From the NCBI GenBank assembly GCA_035512595.1, contig DATKDU010000130.1:1-28031 (forward strand): a stretch of 28,031 nt of DNA, written 5' to 3'. Under the pieces are notes generated by a model. It worked only from the letters and a program-made list of their open reading frames with translations. It was not told the origin of the DNA and made no database searches. Below are positions 1 through 8,441 of this stretch, piece after piece. The translations under genes and the position numbers were made by a program. This DNA is from DATKDU01 sp035512595 (GTDB lineage: Bacteria > Planctomycetota > Planctomycetia > Pirellulales > Pirellulaceae). Numbering within the stretch: position 1 is the stretch's first letter; each line of letters starts with the position of its first letter.

Positions 1-67
1 ACCCCTTCGCTATCCACCCCCACAAAGTCATAATTCCGGCTCGTGCCGTCGCTGACGAACCGGCCGC
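1..67. repeat. Imperfect direct repeat, copy 1 (left flank of the first gene)
   Basis: This segment matches 1993-2061 with small gaps. The best-conserved part is TAATTCCGGCTCGT followed by CCGTCGC, GACGAACCGG and CGC, each separated by one changed base. It begins at the window edge and probably extends further left. Read on the minus strand, both copies give a similar peptide, RFVSDGTSRN here and RFVGDGTSRN in copy 2. They could therefore be remnants of coding sequence, or the shared 3' flank of tandem paralogues. Copy 1 ends just before the ribosome-binding site of the gene at 83. Confidence 0.6.
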
Positions 68-82
68 CGGAGGACGTTTCCT

Positions 83-1972
83 TTGTCCCAATACCCCTGG
101 CCGCTGCTGGCCGTCTACGTCGTGACCATCGGCGTCGTGCAACTTTTGGCGCTGTGGGCGGCGACGAGCACCAGGCCGTGGCTGCTGCGGGCGCTGTTGG
201 TGTGGGGCGCGATCGTTCTTTTGCTGCCGATTCGGGTCATGGAGCCGGCGGCCATGTTGACCATGAGTGCCGCGTGGACGATGGGAATCACGGCAGCCAT
301 CGCGAGGATTTCGTCACCAGGCGAGGAATCTAGCCGCATACGACGACTGCTGCGGTTCGGCCTGGCCGACGTCATCGTGCTAATGCTCTTTCTGGGCACC
401 TGGCTGGCGCTGGTGAACCGCTGGCTGCCGCCGGACTATCAACTGTGGTATTCCGCCTTAGTGGCAGTGGCAACGCTGCCGTTGGCGATTCTCAGCATCC
501 TTGCCCACCGTACGGTAGTTGGCCCGCGACGGATGTGGACGGTGCTATTGACGATAGGGGCTATCTGGATATGCGCATTGCTGCTGCGGGCACAGAACGC
601 GCCGCTGAATTTAGGCGAAGAAGGTCAGTCGCCTGTAAGGAGGTGGTTGCCACATGACGAAGCGCACGTGGCCGCGCAGCATGGCGCATTGCCCCTGCTG
701 CTCGCGGTTTGTCTATCGGTCGCATTCATTGCCTGGCGGGCGATGCGGGGGACGCCTGTCGCCACCCGCCGACGCCGCCACCTTCTGGTAATCGTCAGCG
801 TGCCGCTGGCCATCGCCATTCCAACCGCCTGGTTGCTCTACGATGCGTTTGCGACGGGACCGGCGCATTTTCGATTTCGAATGCTGGAAATAGGCAATCA
901 TTGCATCCTACTCGCCGTGCTGGCGGGCTTCATCGCACTGGTGACAGGGCTGGCGACCGCGAGCTGGAGTAAATCGCCGAATTGGACGCGGCATGTAGCG
1001 CGCACAGCTTCGCTCGTGTTGGCAGTGGTTATTGGTGTGCCCGCTGTGTGGATTTACTGGCAATTGCTGTGGTATACGCCGTTTCCGCAGTTGAAAGATC
1101 GTGGACTCGGCCACTACGAGCGGATATTGGAAATCACCAAGCATCACGGCGAATACGCAACCAGTCGTTTGCCGTTTCCGCCAACACTTCGCAGCGAACT
1201 CGACGAGGCCGTGAAACTCCTGCGGGACTGGAACGATGTCCCCCGCCAACTCGTGGAGCCGGGGTTGTCCAGCAGCCGAGTCGTCGCCACCGGCTTTGAG
1301 ATGGCGGATATTGCCGCACTGGCGCGCGGTTTTGAGGAAGCCGCCGCGCAGCAGCCCGACGCCGACCGTGCTGCTGAATACGCCATGGCCAACATCCGCT
1401 TCGGTGCGATGGTTGACCGCACTGGCGCGGCGAACTATGGGGCGCAGGGATACTACTTCCTTGGCCAGCACCGGGACGATATGTCTCTAGAAAAGGCGCG
1501 CGAGATCACGGCGCTGCTCCAGCAGACGTTGGACGAACGGTACCCCATCGAGACGGTTGAAGCATGGAACCGGGCGCAGTGGGAACGGCGGGGGAGCTGG
1601 TATCAAAAACTCAAGCAGATCCTCGCACCCTACTCGCGTGCAGTTCGCGTCCCACCGGATTGGAATTCCAAGGTAATGCTTGACTACCGCAAGTCGTGGG
1701 AGACGATCAACCGTTTGATCCAAACCCACCTCGCCATTCGCATTTACAAGAGCGAGAACGGCCGGCTGCCGACGAGCCTTGAGGAATTGACCCCTGACAT
1801 CTTGACGGAGTTGCCACTCGATCCGCATTCCGGGCGTCCACTCATCTATCGGCCGAGTGACCCCACGTATGAACTCTACAGCGTCGGCCCGGATGGCAAG
1901 GACAACGGCGGCAAGCTGATTCGATGGATGACGCAACCGGATGCCAAGGGCGTCGATCTTGGATTGCCTTAG
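83..1972 (+). CDS. Polytopic membrane protein with a secretin-pathway-G-like C-terminal tail; function unknown
   Basis: The protein has 629 residues. The start is a TTG with a strong Shine-Dalgarno GGAGGA at 69-74, eight bases upstream; no ATG start fits better. Residues 1 to about 340 contain roughly ten hydrophobic helices, for example around 5-27, 33-53, 90-112 and 310-335. The remaining ~290 residues are soluble and helix-rich. The last ~80 residues include SLEELTPDILTELPLDP and ELYSVGPDGKDNGG. This pattern recurs at the C-termini of planctomycete membrane proteins and resembles the end of type II secretion protein G (pseudopilin) domains. No catalytic motif is recognisable. The protein is probably in the inner membrane with its C-terminal domain on one side. 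The gene stands alone between two copies of a ~67-bp repeat, which suggests a tandem paralogue beyond the left edge (inference). The reading frame is secure; the function is not. Confidence 0.85.
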   Translation: MSQYPWPLLAVYVVTIGVVQLLALWAATSTRPWLLRALLVWGAIVLLLPIRVMEPAAMLTMSAAWTMGITAAIARISSPGEESSRIRRLLRFGLADVIVLMLFLGTWLALVNRWLPPDYQLWYSALVAVATLPLAILSILAHRTVVGPRRMWTVLLTIGAIWICALLLRAQNAPLNLGEEGQSPVRRWLPHDEAHVAAQHGALPLLLAVCLSVAFIAWRAMRGTPVATRRRRHLLVIVSVPLAIAIPTAWLLYDAFATGPAHFRFRMLEIGNHCILLAVLAGFIALVTGLATASWSKSPNWTRHVARTASLVLAVVIGVPAVWIYWQLLWYTPFPQLKDRGLGHYERILEITKHHGEYATSRLPFPPTLRSELDEAVKLLRDWNDVPRQLVEPGLSSSRVVATGFEMADIAALARGFEEAAAQQPDADRAAEYAMANIRFGAMVDRTGAANYGAQGYYFLGQHRDDMSLEKAREITALLQQTLDERYPIETVEAWNRAQWERRGSWYQKLKQILAPYSRAVRVPPDWNSKVMLDYRKSWETINRLIQTHLAIRIYKSENGRLPTSLEELTPDILTELPLDPHSGRPLIYRPSDPTYELYSVGPDGKDNGGKLIRWMTQPDAKGVDLGLP

Positions 1973-1992
1973 CCGCCGATCCGCAATCCACT

Positions 1993-2061
1993 ACCCCATC
2001 CCATCCACGCCCGCGACAAAATCCTAATTCCGGCTCGTCCCGTCGCCGACGAACCGGTCGC
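1993..2061. repeat. Imperfect direct repeat, copy 2 (right flank of the first gene), in a degenerate spacer
   Basis: This is the partner of 1-67. It begins 20 bases after the stop codon of the gene at 83-1972. On the minus strand it reads RFVGDGTSRN, followed at once by a stop codon. The rest of the spacer, 2062-2208, has minus-strand frames that look protein-like but are broken, for example DVSERALPALLRHW in another frame. I read 1973-2208 as decayed coding sequence, but I could not identify the parent gene. Confidence 0.55.
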
Positions 2062-2208
2062 TGCCGGTGGGCCCGTAGAGCCTGTCGGGTCGCCGTCGGC
2101 CTGCACGGAAATGCCGGTGAGCTGCGCCTGCGTGGACCAGTGGCGCAGCAGCGCCGGCAGCGCCCGTTCGGAGACATCGGCAGAGTGCGGCGAGCAAGCC
2201 GCAATCCT

Positions 2209-3219
2209 TTACTTCGCCGCCGTCTCCGCTTCCCCCGTCTCCACCGAGCCGCGGACGACGCTGGTCACTTTGCCCCCTGTGGCCAGGTCGGTCTCGATCT
2301 CGATCGAGTACTCGAACTCCCCGGCTTCTTGGCCGGCGGTGAAGAGGACCGGCACCAGATGGACCGGCTTGGAATCCGCGGGGGTCTTGAAGGAGAGGGA
2401 TTCATGGCCGCCGCTAATGGAGGTGATCTTGAACGGCTTCTTGGCCCGCACGACGAGCTGCTTGGTCACCGACTGCCCCGGCTTGAGGACGCCGACAAAG
2501 AGCGACGACGGGCTGATCGACAGCGGGGAGACAATCTGACCCTCCAGCGCCACCGCAACCGACGGCAGCCGCTGGTCGTTGGTCACCAGGTTCAAGGTGT
2601 CGTTGAGATAGCCGGTTGGCGCCGAATCCTTCAGCCGCACCACCATCCGGTAGCTGACCCGATCGGCCTGGCGCAGCGGGCCCGATAGCTCGACCTCCAG
2701 GTTCTGGTTGGCGCTCTGCACGTCCTTGATCTGCCAGTTGTTGCGGCGGCCGTAGTACGTGACCGTCACTTCCCGCTCGACGGCGGCTCCCAATTCGACG
2801 TTGCCGAAGCTGACGGCGCCGGGCGAAATTTCGATGTCGTTGTGGATGTTGACGGTGACGAGAAGCTGGACCTCGGCGTAATACGGCTTGTCGATGACGA
2901 CCGTGATGGTGGCGTGCCGCTGCCCGGCGAACGACTGGGTGTTGAGGGTCGCCAGGATGGCCCCTTTCTCCCAGCTCTTGAGCGTGTTTTTGGTGATCGA
3001 TGGCGACGTGCAGCCGCAGCTCGTGCGGACGTCGGCAATGTGGACGTCCTCTTCGTAGAGGTTGGTGACCTCGAAGGCGAACGAGCGCTGGGAGCCGTGG
3101 GCCACGTGCCCGAAGTCGTGGCGCATCGTCTTGAACATCTTCTGGGCCCATTCCTTGGCCGATGCGCCGTCGGCCGCCAACAGCAAGCCGACCAGCGCCA
3201 TCACCAGGTGCCTGACCAT
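2209..3219 (-). CDS. Exported DUF1573 domain protein
   Basis: The protein has 336 residues. The ATG start is preceded on the minus strand by a GGGGGAGG Shine-Dalgarno about seven bases away. Residues 1-21 form a signal peptide with likely cleavage after GASA. A DUF1573 module follows: the stretch from HDFGHV through FEVTNLYEEDVHI to the cysteine motif TSCGCTSP at about residues 66-73 is typical of the family. Further Ig-like beta-sandwich units follow (FGNVELGAAVEREVTV, FVGVLKPGQSVTKQLVV), the arrangement seen in ASH/MSP-like domains. DUF1573 proteins are common in Planctomycetes and Bacteroidetes and are thought to be periplasmic or surface proteins; their biochemical role is not established. 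The gene is transcribed away from the thioredoxin/NHL gene at 3674 and shares a 454-bp divergent spacer with it. The family assignment is firm and the role unknown. Confidence 0.9.
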   Translation of the reverse strand: MVRHLVMALVGLLLAADGASAKEWAQKMFKTMRHDFGHVAHGSQRSFAFEVTNLYEEDVHIADVRTSCGCTSPSITKNTLKSWEKGAILATLNTQSFAGQRHATITVVIDKPYYAEVQLLVTVNIHNDIEISPGAVSFGNVELGAAVEREVTVTYYGRRNNWQIKDVQSANQNLEVELSGPLRQADRVSYRMVVRLKDSAPTGYLNDTLNLVTNDQRLPSVAVALEGQIVSPLSISPSSLFVGVLKPGQSVTKQLVVRAKKPFKITSISGGHESLSFKTPADSKPVHLVPVLFTAGQEAGEFEYSIEIETDLATGGKVTSVVRGSVETGEAETAAK

Positions 3220-3673
3220 GAAGAAACCTCCCCCTCCGACTTTACGTCTTGTCCCTTAAGTAGCCGCTAGCAGCCCGACCTGCCATTCTAAGTCTGCGGC
3301 CATTGGCGGCCTAGCAACGGGAAGGCCTGTTCCTGGCTCCCCGCGATCCGCATTCCTAACTAATTCGGCGGAAGCACGCGGCGGCTGCAAAACTTTTCGA
3401 GCTATGTGGAAGCTGGGAAAGATACCGCAAATGGGGAATGTATTTGAGTTTGCGTCAGGCGTGGGGCGTGGGGCGGAAGCAACTCGCCAAGGCGAGCGCC
3501 GGCCCACCGGGATAGACGCCGAATTCTGGTGGGCCGGCGCTGGCGGAGCCAGCTTGTCCCACCCTGCGCCCCCTGGCCCGGGGCGGATTCTTGTTTCCTT
3601 TCTCGGCAGCCTGTTGTACCATGACCGGGGTCGGCGGAAGTCCGCCGCTAGCTTGACCTTGGAGACTGCAATC
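3220..3673. other. Divergent intergenic region (454 bp) between the DUF1573 and thioredoxin/NHL genes
   Basis: It should hold the promoters of both flanking genes, but I could not pick convincing -35/-10 pairs. It contains the 14-bp-arm inverted repeat at 3495-3541. The frame of the downstream gene stays open back to 3404. That upstream stretch has no signal-peptide character and its first ATG has no Shine-Dalgarno, so I treat it as non-coding. Confidence 0.6.
3495..3541. repeat. Inverted repeat, 14-bp perfect arms
   Basis: The arms AGCGCCGGCCCACC (3495-3508) and GGTGGGCCGGCGCT (3528-3541) are perfect complements separated by 19 bases. It lies between divergent genes, so it is unlikely to be a terminator. 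It resembles the REP-like palindromes found elsewhere in the window in having long GC-rich arms, but its sequence is different. Confidence 0.7.
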
Positions 3674-6064
3674 ATGATGTTTGCTCTGCGCTGGCCTGGT
3701 GTTTGGGCATTGATGCTCGCTGCGGGGAGTTTTCGTTTTCGTCTTAGTATTGGTTTGGGTTTGGGTTTGGGTTTGGCCGCTTTTGCCGGCTGCCAGCGGT
3801 ATGAAGGGGGATCGGCCGTGGCGGTTGCCCAGGTGACGGAGCCCGCTGCTGCGGACGAGGACTCCAGTGGCGGAGCAGCGCCAGCCGCCAAGGAAGCTGC
3901 CGCCACGAAGGCCAGCGGCGACGATGCCGGCTCCAAGCCCGCCCCTGCCAAGGAAGCCAGCCCCGCCGAACCTAAGGAAGCGTCAGACCCCGAGGATGAC
4001 CGCTCCAACGTCGTGGCTCCCCCGAAGGTCCGCCAGGCTGCCGAGCCCCCGGTGGCCGGACCCCTCAAGCCGGCCAATCCCTTCCAAAAGCGGTACGACA
4101 TGCCCGACTTCCCCAAGGACTTGGACTGGATCAACTCCAAGCCCCTGACGATGGGCAAGCTCAAGGGGAAATTCGTCATCCTCGACTTCTGGACCTTCTG
4201 CTGCATCAACTGTTTGCACATCCTTCCCGAACTGAAAAAGCTCGAGAAGAAATATCCCAACGAACTGGTGGTGATCGGCGTCCATTCGGCCAAGTTTGAG
4301 AACGAGAAGATCACCGAGAATATCCTGTCGGCCGTCCTCCGCCACGAGATCGAGCACCCTGTCGTCAACGATGCCGATCATGTCATGTGGGACACGCTCG
4401 GCATCAGCAGTTGGCCGACGATTCTTTTGATCGATCCCGAAGGAAAAGCGGTTTGGGGTCGCAGCGGCGAGTTCAAGGCGCCCGAAGTGGATGAAGTCCT
4501 CAAAGCGGCCATTCCTTACTACCGCAGCCAGAAATTGCTCGACGAGAAGCCGTTTCCGCTGGAGCTGGCGTCGGAGTCGCAGGCCAAGACGCCACTCCGT
4601 TTCCCAGGCAAGCTCCTGGCGGATGAAACGGGTAGTCGCCTGTTCATCAGCGACAGCAATCACAACCGGATCGTCATTACCACGCTGGAGGGCAAGCTGC
4701 TGGAAATCATCGGCAGCGGCAAGATGGGCCGGGCCGACGGCGACTACCAGACGGCGACCTTCGACCATCCCCAGGGGATGGCGCTTCTGAAAGAGACGCT
4801 TTATGTCGCCGACACGGAGAACCACCTGCTGCGCAAGGTCGATCTGAAGGCCAAGAAGGTTTCGACAATTGCCGGCATTGGCGTTCAGGGTCGCCATCCG
4901 TGGCCGGGGCTCAATGAGTTCGGCCTGGATGACGACGTCCCGGCGCGCTTCGTCGGCAAGCCGGAGACGACGGCCATCAACAGCCCGTGGGACCTGTGGG
5001 TTCACGACGGCGACCTGTACATCGCCATGGCGGGGCCGCACCAGATCTGGAAGATGACGCTCGATGAGTCGGAAATCGGCCCCTACGCCGGCAATGGGCG
5101 GGAAGACATCGTTGATGGTCCGCTGCTCCCCCGCCAACCCTACGCCCAGGGGTATTCCTCGTTCGCTCAGCCGAGCGGATTAACTTCCGATGGGACGTGG
5201 CTGTACGTCGCCGACAGCGAGGGGAGCTCGATCCGGGCGGTGCCGTTTGACGCGACGCAGGAGGTGAAGACGGTGCTCGGGACGGCGGGGTTGCCCTTTG
5301 CCCGGTTGTTCACGTTTGGCGATGCCGACGGTCCGCCGGAAAAGGCCAAGCTTCAGCACTGCCTGGGAGTGGCTTACGCAGACGGGCAGATCTACGTGGT
5401 AGACACCTACAACAACAAGGTCAAGATGGTGGATGCAAAGACCGGCCACACCAAGACCCTGGCTGGCAATGGCAGCGCGGGGAGCGACGACGAGGCCGGT
5501 ACGTTCGATGAACCGGCGGGCATCAGCTATGCCAAGGGGAAGCTGTACGTCGCCGATACGAACAACCACCTGATTCGGACGATCGATCTGGCGACGAAGA
5601 AGGTGGCGACGCTGAACATCGCCGGTTTGACTCCCCCCGCTGCCCCCAAGGCCGACACCAAGCCCACCTTCAAGGGGGCCATCCAGGAGAAGGTCGCCCT
5701 GGCAACGCTCAAGCCCATCGATGCACAGATCAAGCTCGAGGTTTCGCTGGAAGTTCCCGCCGGCTGGAAGATCAACCCGCTGGCTCCGATGTCGTATTGG
5801 GTCGATGCGGCCCAGGGAAATGGCCCCGTCGATCGGACGAAGCTCGGCAAGCGGAAGCTCGACAAGCCGGTGGCCCAGTTTGAGGTGGCGATTCCCGTAG
5901 CCGGCAATGGAACGGATGAATTGACCGTGTCGCTCAATTACTATTACTGTCAGGAGGGGGACGACGGCGTCTGCAAGACCGGCTCCGTGGTTTACACAGT
6001 GCCGGTGAAGATTGCGGGGGCGGGCAAGGAGAGCGTCACGCTGGTACACAAGATTGCGGAGTAA
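3674..6064 (+). CDS. Thioredoxin-like/NHL-repeat protein (NHLRC2-type architecture), probable lipoprotein
   Basis: The protein has 796 residues from the ATG at 3674, which has GGAG nine bases upstream; a second ATG at 3713 is an alternative. The N-terminus is hydrophobic and ends in AAFAGC, so Cys40 may be a lipidated cysteine, although Phe at -3 is unusual. Residues ~50-135 are a low-complexity Ala/Pro/Glu/Lys linker. A thioredoxin fold follows, with WTFCCINC (Cys177-Ile-Asn-Cys180) as its active-site motif, the same CCINC found in NHLRC2-type proteins. About six NHL beta-propeller blades then follow, each with motifs such as LYVADTENH, IYVVDTYNN and LYVADTNNH. The final ~130 residues are a beta-rich domain containing WKINPLAPMSYWV. 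The likely role is extracytoplasmic thiol-disulphide exchange coupled to a binding propeller; the substrate is unknown. The architecture is firm and the anchoring is inferred. Confidence 0.9.
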   Translation: MMFALRWPGVWALMLAAGSFRFRLSIGLGLGLGLAAFAGCQRYEGGSAVAVAQVTEPAAADEDSSGGAAPAAKEAAATKASGDDAGSKPAPAKEASPAEPKEASDPEDDRSNVVAPPKVRQAAEPPVAGPLKPANPFQKRYDMPDFPKDLDWINSKPLTMGKLKGKFVILDFWTFCCINCLHILPELKKLEKKYPNELVVIGVHSAKFENEKITENILSAVLRHEIEHPVVNDADHVMWDTLGISSWPTILLIDPEGKAVWGRSGEFKAPEVDEVLKAAIPYYRSQKLLDEKPFPLELASESQAKTPLRFPGKLLADETGSRLFISDSNHNRIVITTLEGKLLEIIGSGKMGRADGDYQTATFDHPQGMALLKETLYVADTENHLLRKVDLKAKKVSTIAGIGVQGRHPWPGLNEFGLDDDVPARFVGKPETTAINSPWDLWVHDGDLYIAMAGPHQIWKMTLDESEIGPYAGNGREDIVDGPLLPRQPYAQGYSSFAQPSGLTSDGTWLYVADSEGSSIRAVPFDATQEVKTVLGTAGLPFARLFTFGDADGPPEKAKLQHCLGVAYADGQIYVVDTYNNKVKMVDAKTGHTKTLAGNGSAGSDDEAGTFDEPAGISYAKGKLYVADTNNHLIRTIDLATKKVATLNIAGLTPPAAPKADTKPTFKGAIQEKVALATLKPIDAQIKLEVSLEVPAGWKINPLAPMSYWVDAAQGNGPVDRTKLGKRKLDKPVAQFEVAIPVAGNGTDELTVSLNYYYCQEGDDGVCKTGSVVYTVPVKIAGAGKESVTLVHKIAE
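3752..3776 (+). repeat. GGGTTT hexanucleotide tandem repeat within a signal-peptide coding sequence
   Basis: Four GGTTTG-type units run without interruption and encode alternating Gly-Leu (residues 27-34) in the hydrophobic core of the signal peptide of the thioredoxin/NHL protein. Because the unit is six bases, slippage would add or remove Gly-Leu pairs without shifting the frame. The non-template strand has three GGG runs flanked by GG, so it could also form a G-quadruplex-like structure. Confidence 0.85.
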
Positions 6065-6067
6065 TCT

Positions 6068-6132
6068 CGTAGGACAGGTTTTCAACTTGTCCTGCGTGTT
6101 TCGTTCAGGACAGGTTGAAAACCTGTCCTACG
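6068..6132. repeat. Large inverted repeat (27-bp arms) directly upstream of moxR
   Basis: The arms at 6068-6094 and 6106-6132 are complementary at 26 of 27 positions; the one mismatch would be a G-U pair in RNA. The loop is 11 bases. Each arm is itself close to a palindrome: arm 2 contains AGGACAGGTT-GAA-AACCTGTCCT. The element could therefore fold as one long hairpin or as two short ones. It starts four bases after the stop of the NHL gene and ends four bases before the moxR Shine-Dalgarno. There is no T-run after it, so it is not a standard plus-strand terminator. It may be an interspersed REP-like element. Confidence 0.85.
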
Positions 6133-6145
6133 TTTGAGGATCTCT

Positions 6146-7111
6146 GTGGCCGACGTCAACAACACAGCCAAAAAGATCATCGCCAACGTCGAAAAGGCGA
6201 TCGTCGGCAAGCGGCAGCAGATCCTCCTCTCGCTCGTCTCGTGGCTGTGCGATGGGCACATGCTGCTGGAAGACGTTCCCGGCGTCGCCAAGACGATGCT
6301 CGCCCGAGCTTTGGCCCGCAGCGTCGGCTGCTCGTTCAAGCGGATTCAATGCACCCCCGACCTGTTGCCCAGCGATGTCACGGGGGTCTCGATCTTCAAT
6401 CAAAAGTCGGCCGAGTTTGAATTCCGCCCCGGACCGGTCTTTGCCCAGGTCTTGCTGGCGGATGAAATCAACCGCACGACCCCGCGCACGCAGGCGGCAC
6501 TCCTGGAAGCGATGGCCGAAAGCCGCGTGACGGTGGATGGCGTGACCCACAAGCTGGGACCTCCGTTTCTGGTAATCGCCACGCAGAACCCAATCGATCA
6601 CGAAGGGACCTTTCCGCTCCCCGAAGCACAACTCGACCGGTTTCTGATGCGCTTCAGCCTCGGCTATCCGTCGCTGGAAGAAGAGCTGGAGATGCTCGCG
6701 CTCCTGCAGCACTCCCATCCGATCGACGACCTCGAGTCGGTCGTCAGTGCCGACGAGCTGATCGCCTGCCAGGAAGCGGTTCGCGAGGTTTACGTGGACG
6801 ACAAGGTGCGGCGGTACCTGATGCAGATCGTTCACGACACGCGGCAGCACGACGACGTCGCCCTCGGCGGCAGTCCCCGCGCGTCGATCGCCCTGTTTCG
6901 CACGTCGCAGGCGATGGCGGCGCTGCGCGGACGCAGCTACGTCCTGCCCGACGACGTCAAACGCGTCTCCGGCCCGGTCCTCACCCACCGAATGATCCTT
7001 CGCCCCGAGAGCCGCCTTCGGAAGGTGACTGCCGCCGCCGTGGTGGACGATATCGTGGCGGAGATTGCCGTGCCGACGATCGAGGCGCGGCAGCGCGAGA
7101 CGGCGACATGA
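6146..7111 (+). CDS. MoxR-family AAA+ ATPase
   Basis: The protein has 321 residues from the GTG at 6146, preceded by GAGGA at 6136-6140. An in-frame TTG at 6134 lies upstream of that site and is less likely. The Walker A region is LEDVPGVAKT at about residues 41-50, with alanine in place of the usual glycine before the catalytic Lys49, a change also known from other MoxR proteins. Walker B is VLLADEIN, followed by RTTPRTQAALLEAM, and sensor 1 is VIATQNP. The C-terminal lid contains GGSPRASIALFR, the family's sensor-2 region. MoxR ATPases act as chaperones that help assemble or activate partner proteins, often with a DUF58 and VWA or DUF4129 protein encoded alongside. The stop codon overlaps the DUF58 start (ATGA), so the two are probably translationally coupled. 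The family is certain; the client is unknown. Confidence 0.95.
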   Translation: MADVNNTAKKIIANVEKAIVGKRQQILLSLVSWLCDGHMLLEDVPGVAKTMLARALARSVGCSFKRIQCTPDLLPSDVTGVSIFNQKSAEFEFRPGPVFAQVLLADEINRTTPRTQAALLEAMAESRVTVDGVTHKLGPPFLVIATQNPIDHEGTFPLPEAQLDRFLMRFSLGYPSLEEELEMLALLQHSHPIDDLESVVSADELIACQEAVREVYVDDKVRRYLMQIVHDTRQHDDVALGGSPRASIALFRTSQAMAALRGRSYVLPDDVKRVSGPVLTHRMILRPESRLRKVTAAAVVDDIVAEIAVPTIEARQRETAT

Positions 7112-8415
7112 TCTGGATCGCGGCAGCCGTGGTGATTCTCGTCTTGGCGCTGCTCACTGGGACGAGCCTCCTGGCGTATGCCATGTACGCGCTTTTGGCG
7201 ATCATCCTGATCAGCCGCTACGTGACTCGCCGCTGGGCGGAGGAACTGTCGGCGAGCCGCGAGTGCAATCGGCTCGAGGCGAGCGTCGGCGACAGCGTGG
7301 CGGTCGTGGTCACGATCGAGAACCAGGGGAAGCTGCCGGTCGGCTGGGTGCTGCTGGAGGATTTGTTGCCGCGGGAGGCGATCATGTTCGACCCTCCGAG
7401 CCTGCAAGTGACGGGACGCCGCGTGCAGCTTTCGATGCTCGCCCCCGGCGCGAAGAAGCAGCTCCGCTACCAGCTCACGTGCAATCGCCGGGGCTATTAC
7501 CAGCTCGGCCCAGTCGTGCTCGAGACGGGCGATCTGTTCGGCCTGCACCGCCGGTTTCGCGTCGCCGCCGATCCGAGCTTTTTGATGGTGCTGCCCAAGG
7601 TGATTCCACTGTCGGGCTACGAACTGTCGAGCAAGCGGCCGATCGGCGAAGTGCGGATGACCTACCGGCTGTACGAAGACCCGACGCGGATTGCCGGCGT
7701 GCGGGCCTACGAGCGCGGCGATTCGCTCAACCGCATCCACTGGCGGGCGACGGCCCGCACCGGCGCATTGCACAGCAAGGTCTACGAGCCCTCGACCGTC
7801 GCCGGCGCGACGATCCTGATGGATTTTCACCGCGATTCACATCCCAGGCGCGACGAGCCGTATCGCAGCGAGTTGGCCATTACGGCCGCCGCGTCGATTG
7901 CCAATGCCGTCTACTTGATGGGGCAGCAGATCGGCCTGGTGACCAACGGCCGCGATGCGGCGGACCGGATTCGCACCGAAGGCTGGGCCCACGACTACCG
8001 CTCGCGCGATGCCGCCCGGCAGGCCGCCGCCATGCAGGGCCAAAGCGACCGGCTGCGGCCGCTGTTTGTCGAGACGCGCCGCGGCCCGGAGCAATTCCGC
8101 TCGATCCTCGAGACCCTGGCCCGCATGGAATTGACCGACGGCCTGCCCCTGCCGGCACTCATCGAGGAAGCCGCCGCGCGAATGCCGCGGGATGCGACGG
8201 TGATTGCCATCCTGCCGCGCGGGGACGAGATCGGCGCCATCGCCCTGGCGAACTTGCGCCGGCGGGGCCTGGCGGTGACCGTCTTGCTCAACTTCCACGA
8301 CGACTACGAATACGCCCGCGCCGCCGGCTTCTTTCAGGCGGAGCGGATCGAGACGCGCCACTTGCGGGACGAGGCGTCGATCGTGGAAATCTGCCGGCAA
8401 TATGTTCTGCGGTGA
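7108..8415 (+). CDS. DUF58 domain protein, membrane-anchored
   Basis: The protein has 435 residues and starts at the ATG that overlaps the moxR stop by four bases. Two hydrophobic helices lie within residues 1-40, followed by a beta-rich domain. The DUF58 signature is at about residues 195-225: RAYERGDSLNRIHWRATART, matching the family pattern of Y-x-x-G-D then R-x-I-W-x-A-x-A-R. The C-terminal part resembles a VWA-like fold (ILMDFHRDS, VIAILPRGDEIG), but no complete MIDAS motif is visible. DUF58 proteins are the standard partners of MoxR ATPases and are probably the membrane-side scaffold or client of the complex. The next gene follows after a 74-bp gap. Confidence 0.93.
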   Translation: MIWIAAAVVILVLALLTGTSLLAYAMYALLAIILISRYVTRRWAEELSASRECNRLEASVGDSVAVVVTIENQGKLPVGWVLLEDLLPREAIMFDPPSLQVTGRRVQLSMLAPGAKKQLRYQLTCNRRGYYQLGPVVLETGDLFGLHRRFRVAADPSFLMVLPKVIPLSGYELSSKRPIGEVRMTYRLYEDPTRIAGVRAYERGDSLNRIHWRATARTGALHSKVYEPSTVAGATILMDFHRDSHPRRDEPYRSELAITAAASIANAVYLMGQQIGLVTNGRDAADRIRTEGWAHDYRSRDAARQAAAMQGQSDRLRPLFVETRRGPEQFRSILETLARMELTDGLPLPALIEEAAARMPRDATVIAILPRGDEIGAIALANLRRRGLAVTVLLNFHDDYEYARAAGFFQAERIETRHLRDEASIVEICRQYVLR

Positions 8416-8441
8416 AGCCCCGCGCGAAGCGCCGTTCGCTA

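Noticed and set aside
3404..3673. Extension of the thioredoxin/NHL gene to an ATG at 3404
   Set aside because: It would bury the signal peptide 90 residues inside the protein and cross an inverted repeat. The ATG at 3674 has a Shine-Dalgarno and is followed by the export signal.
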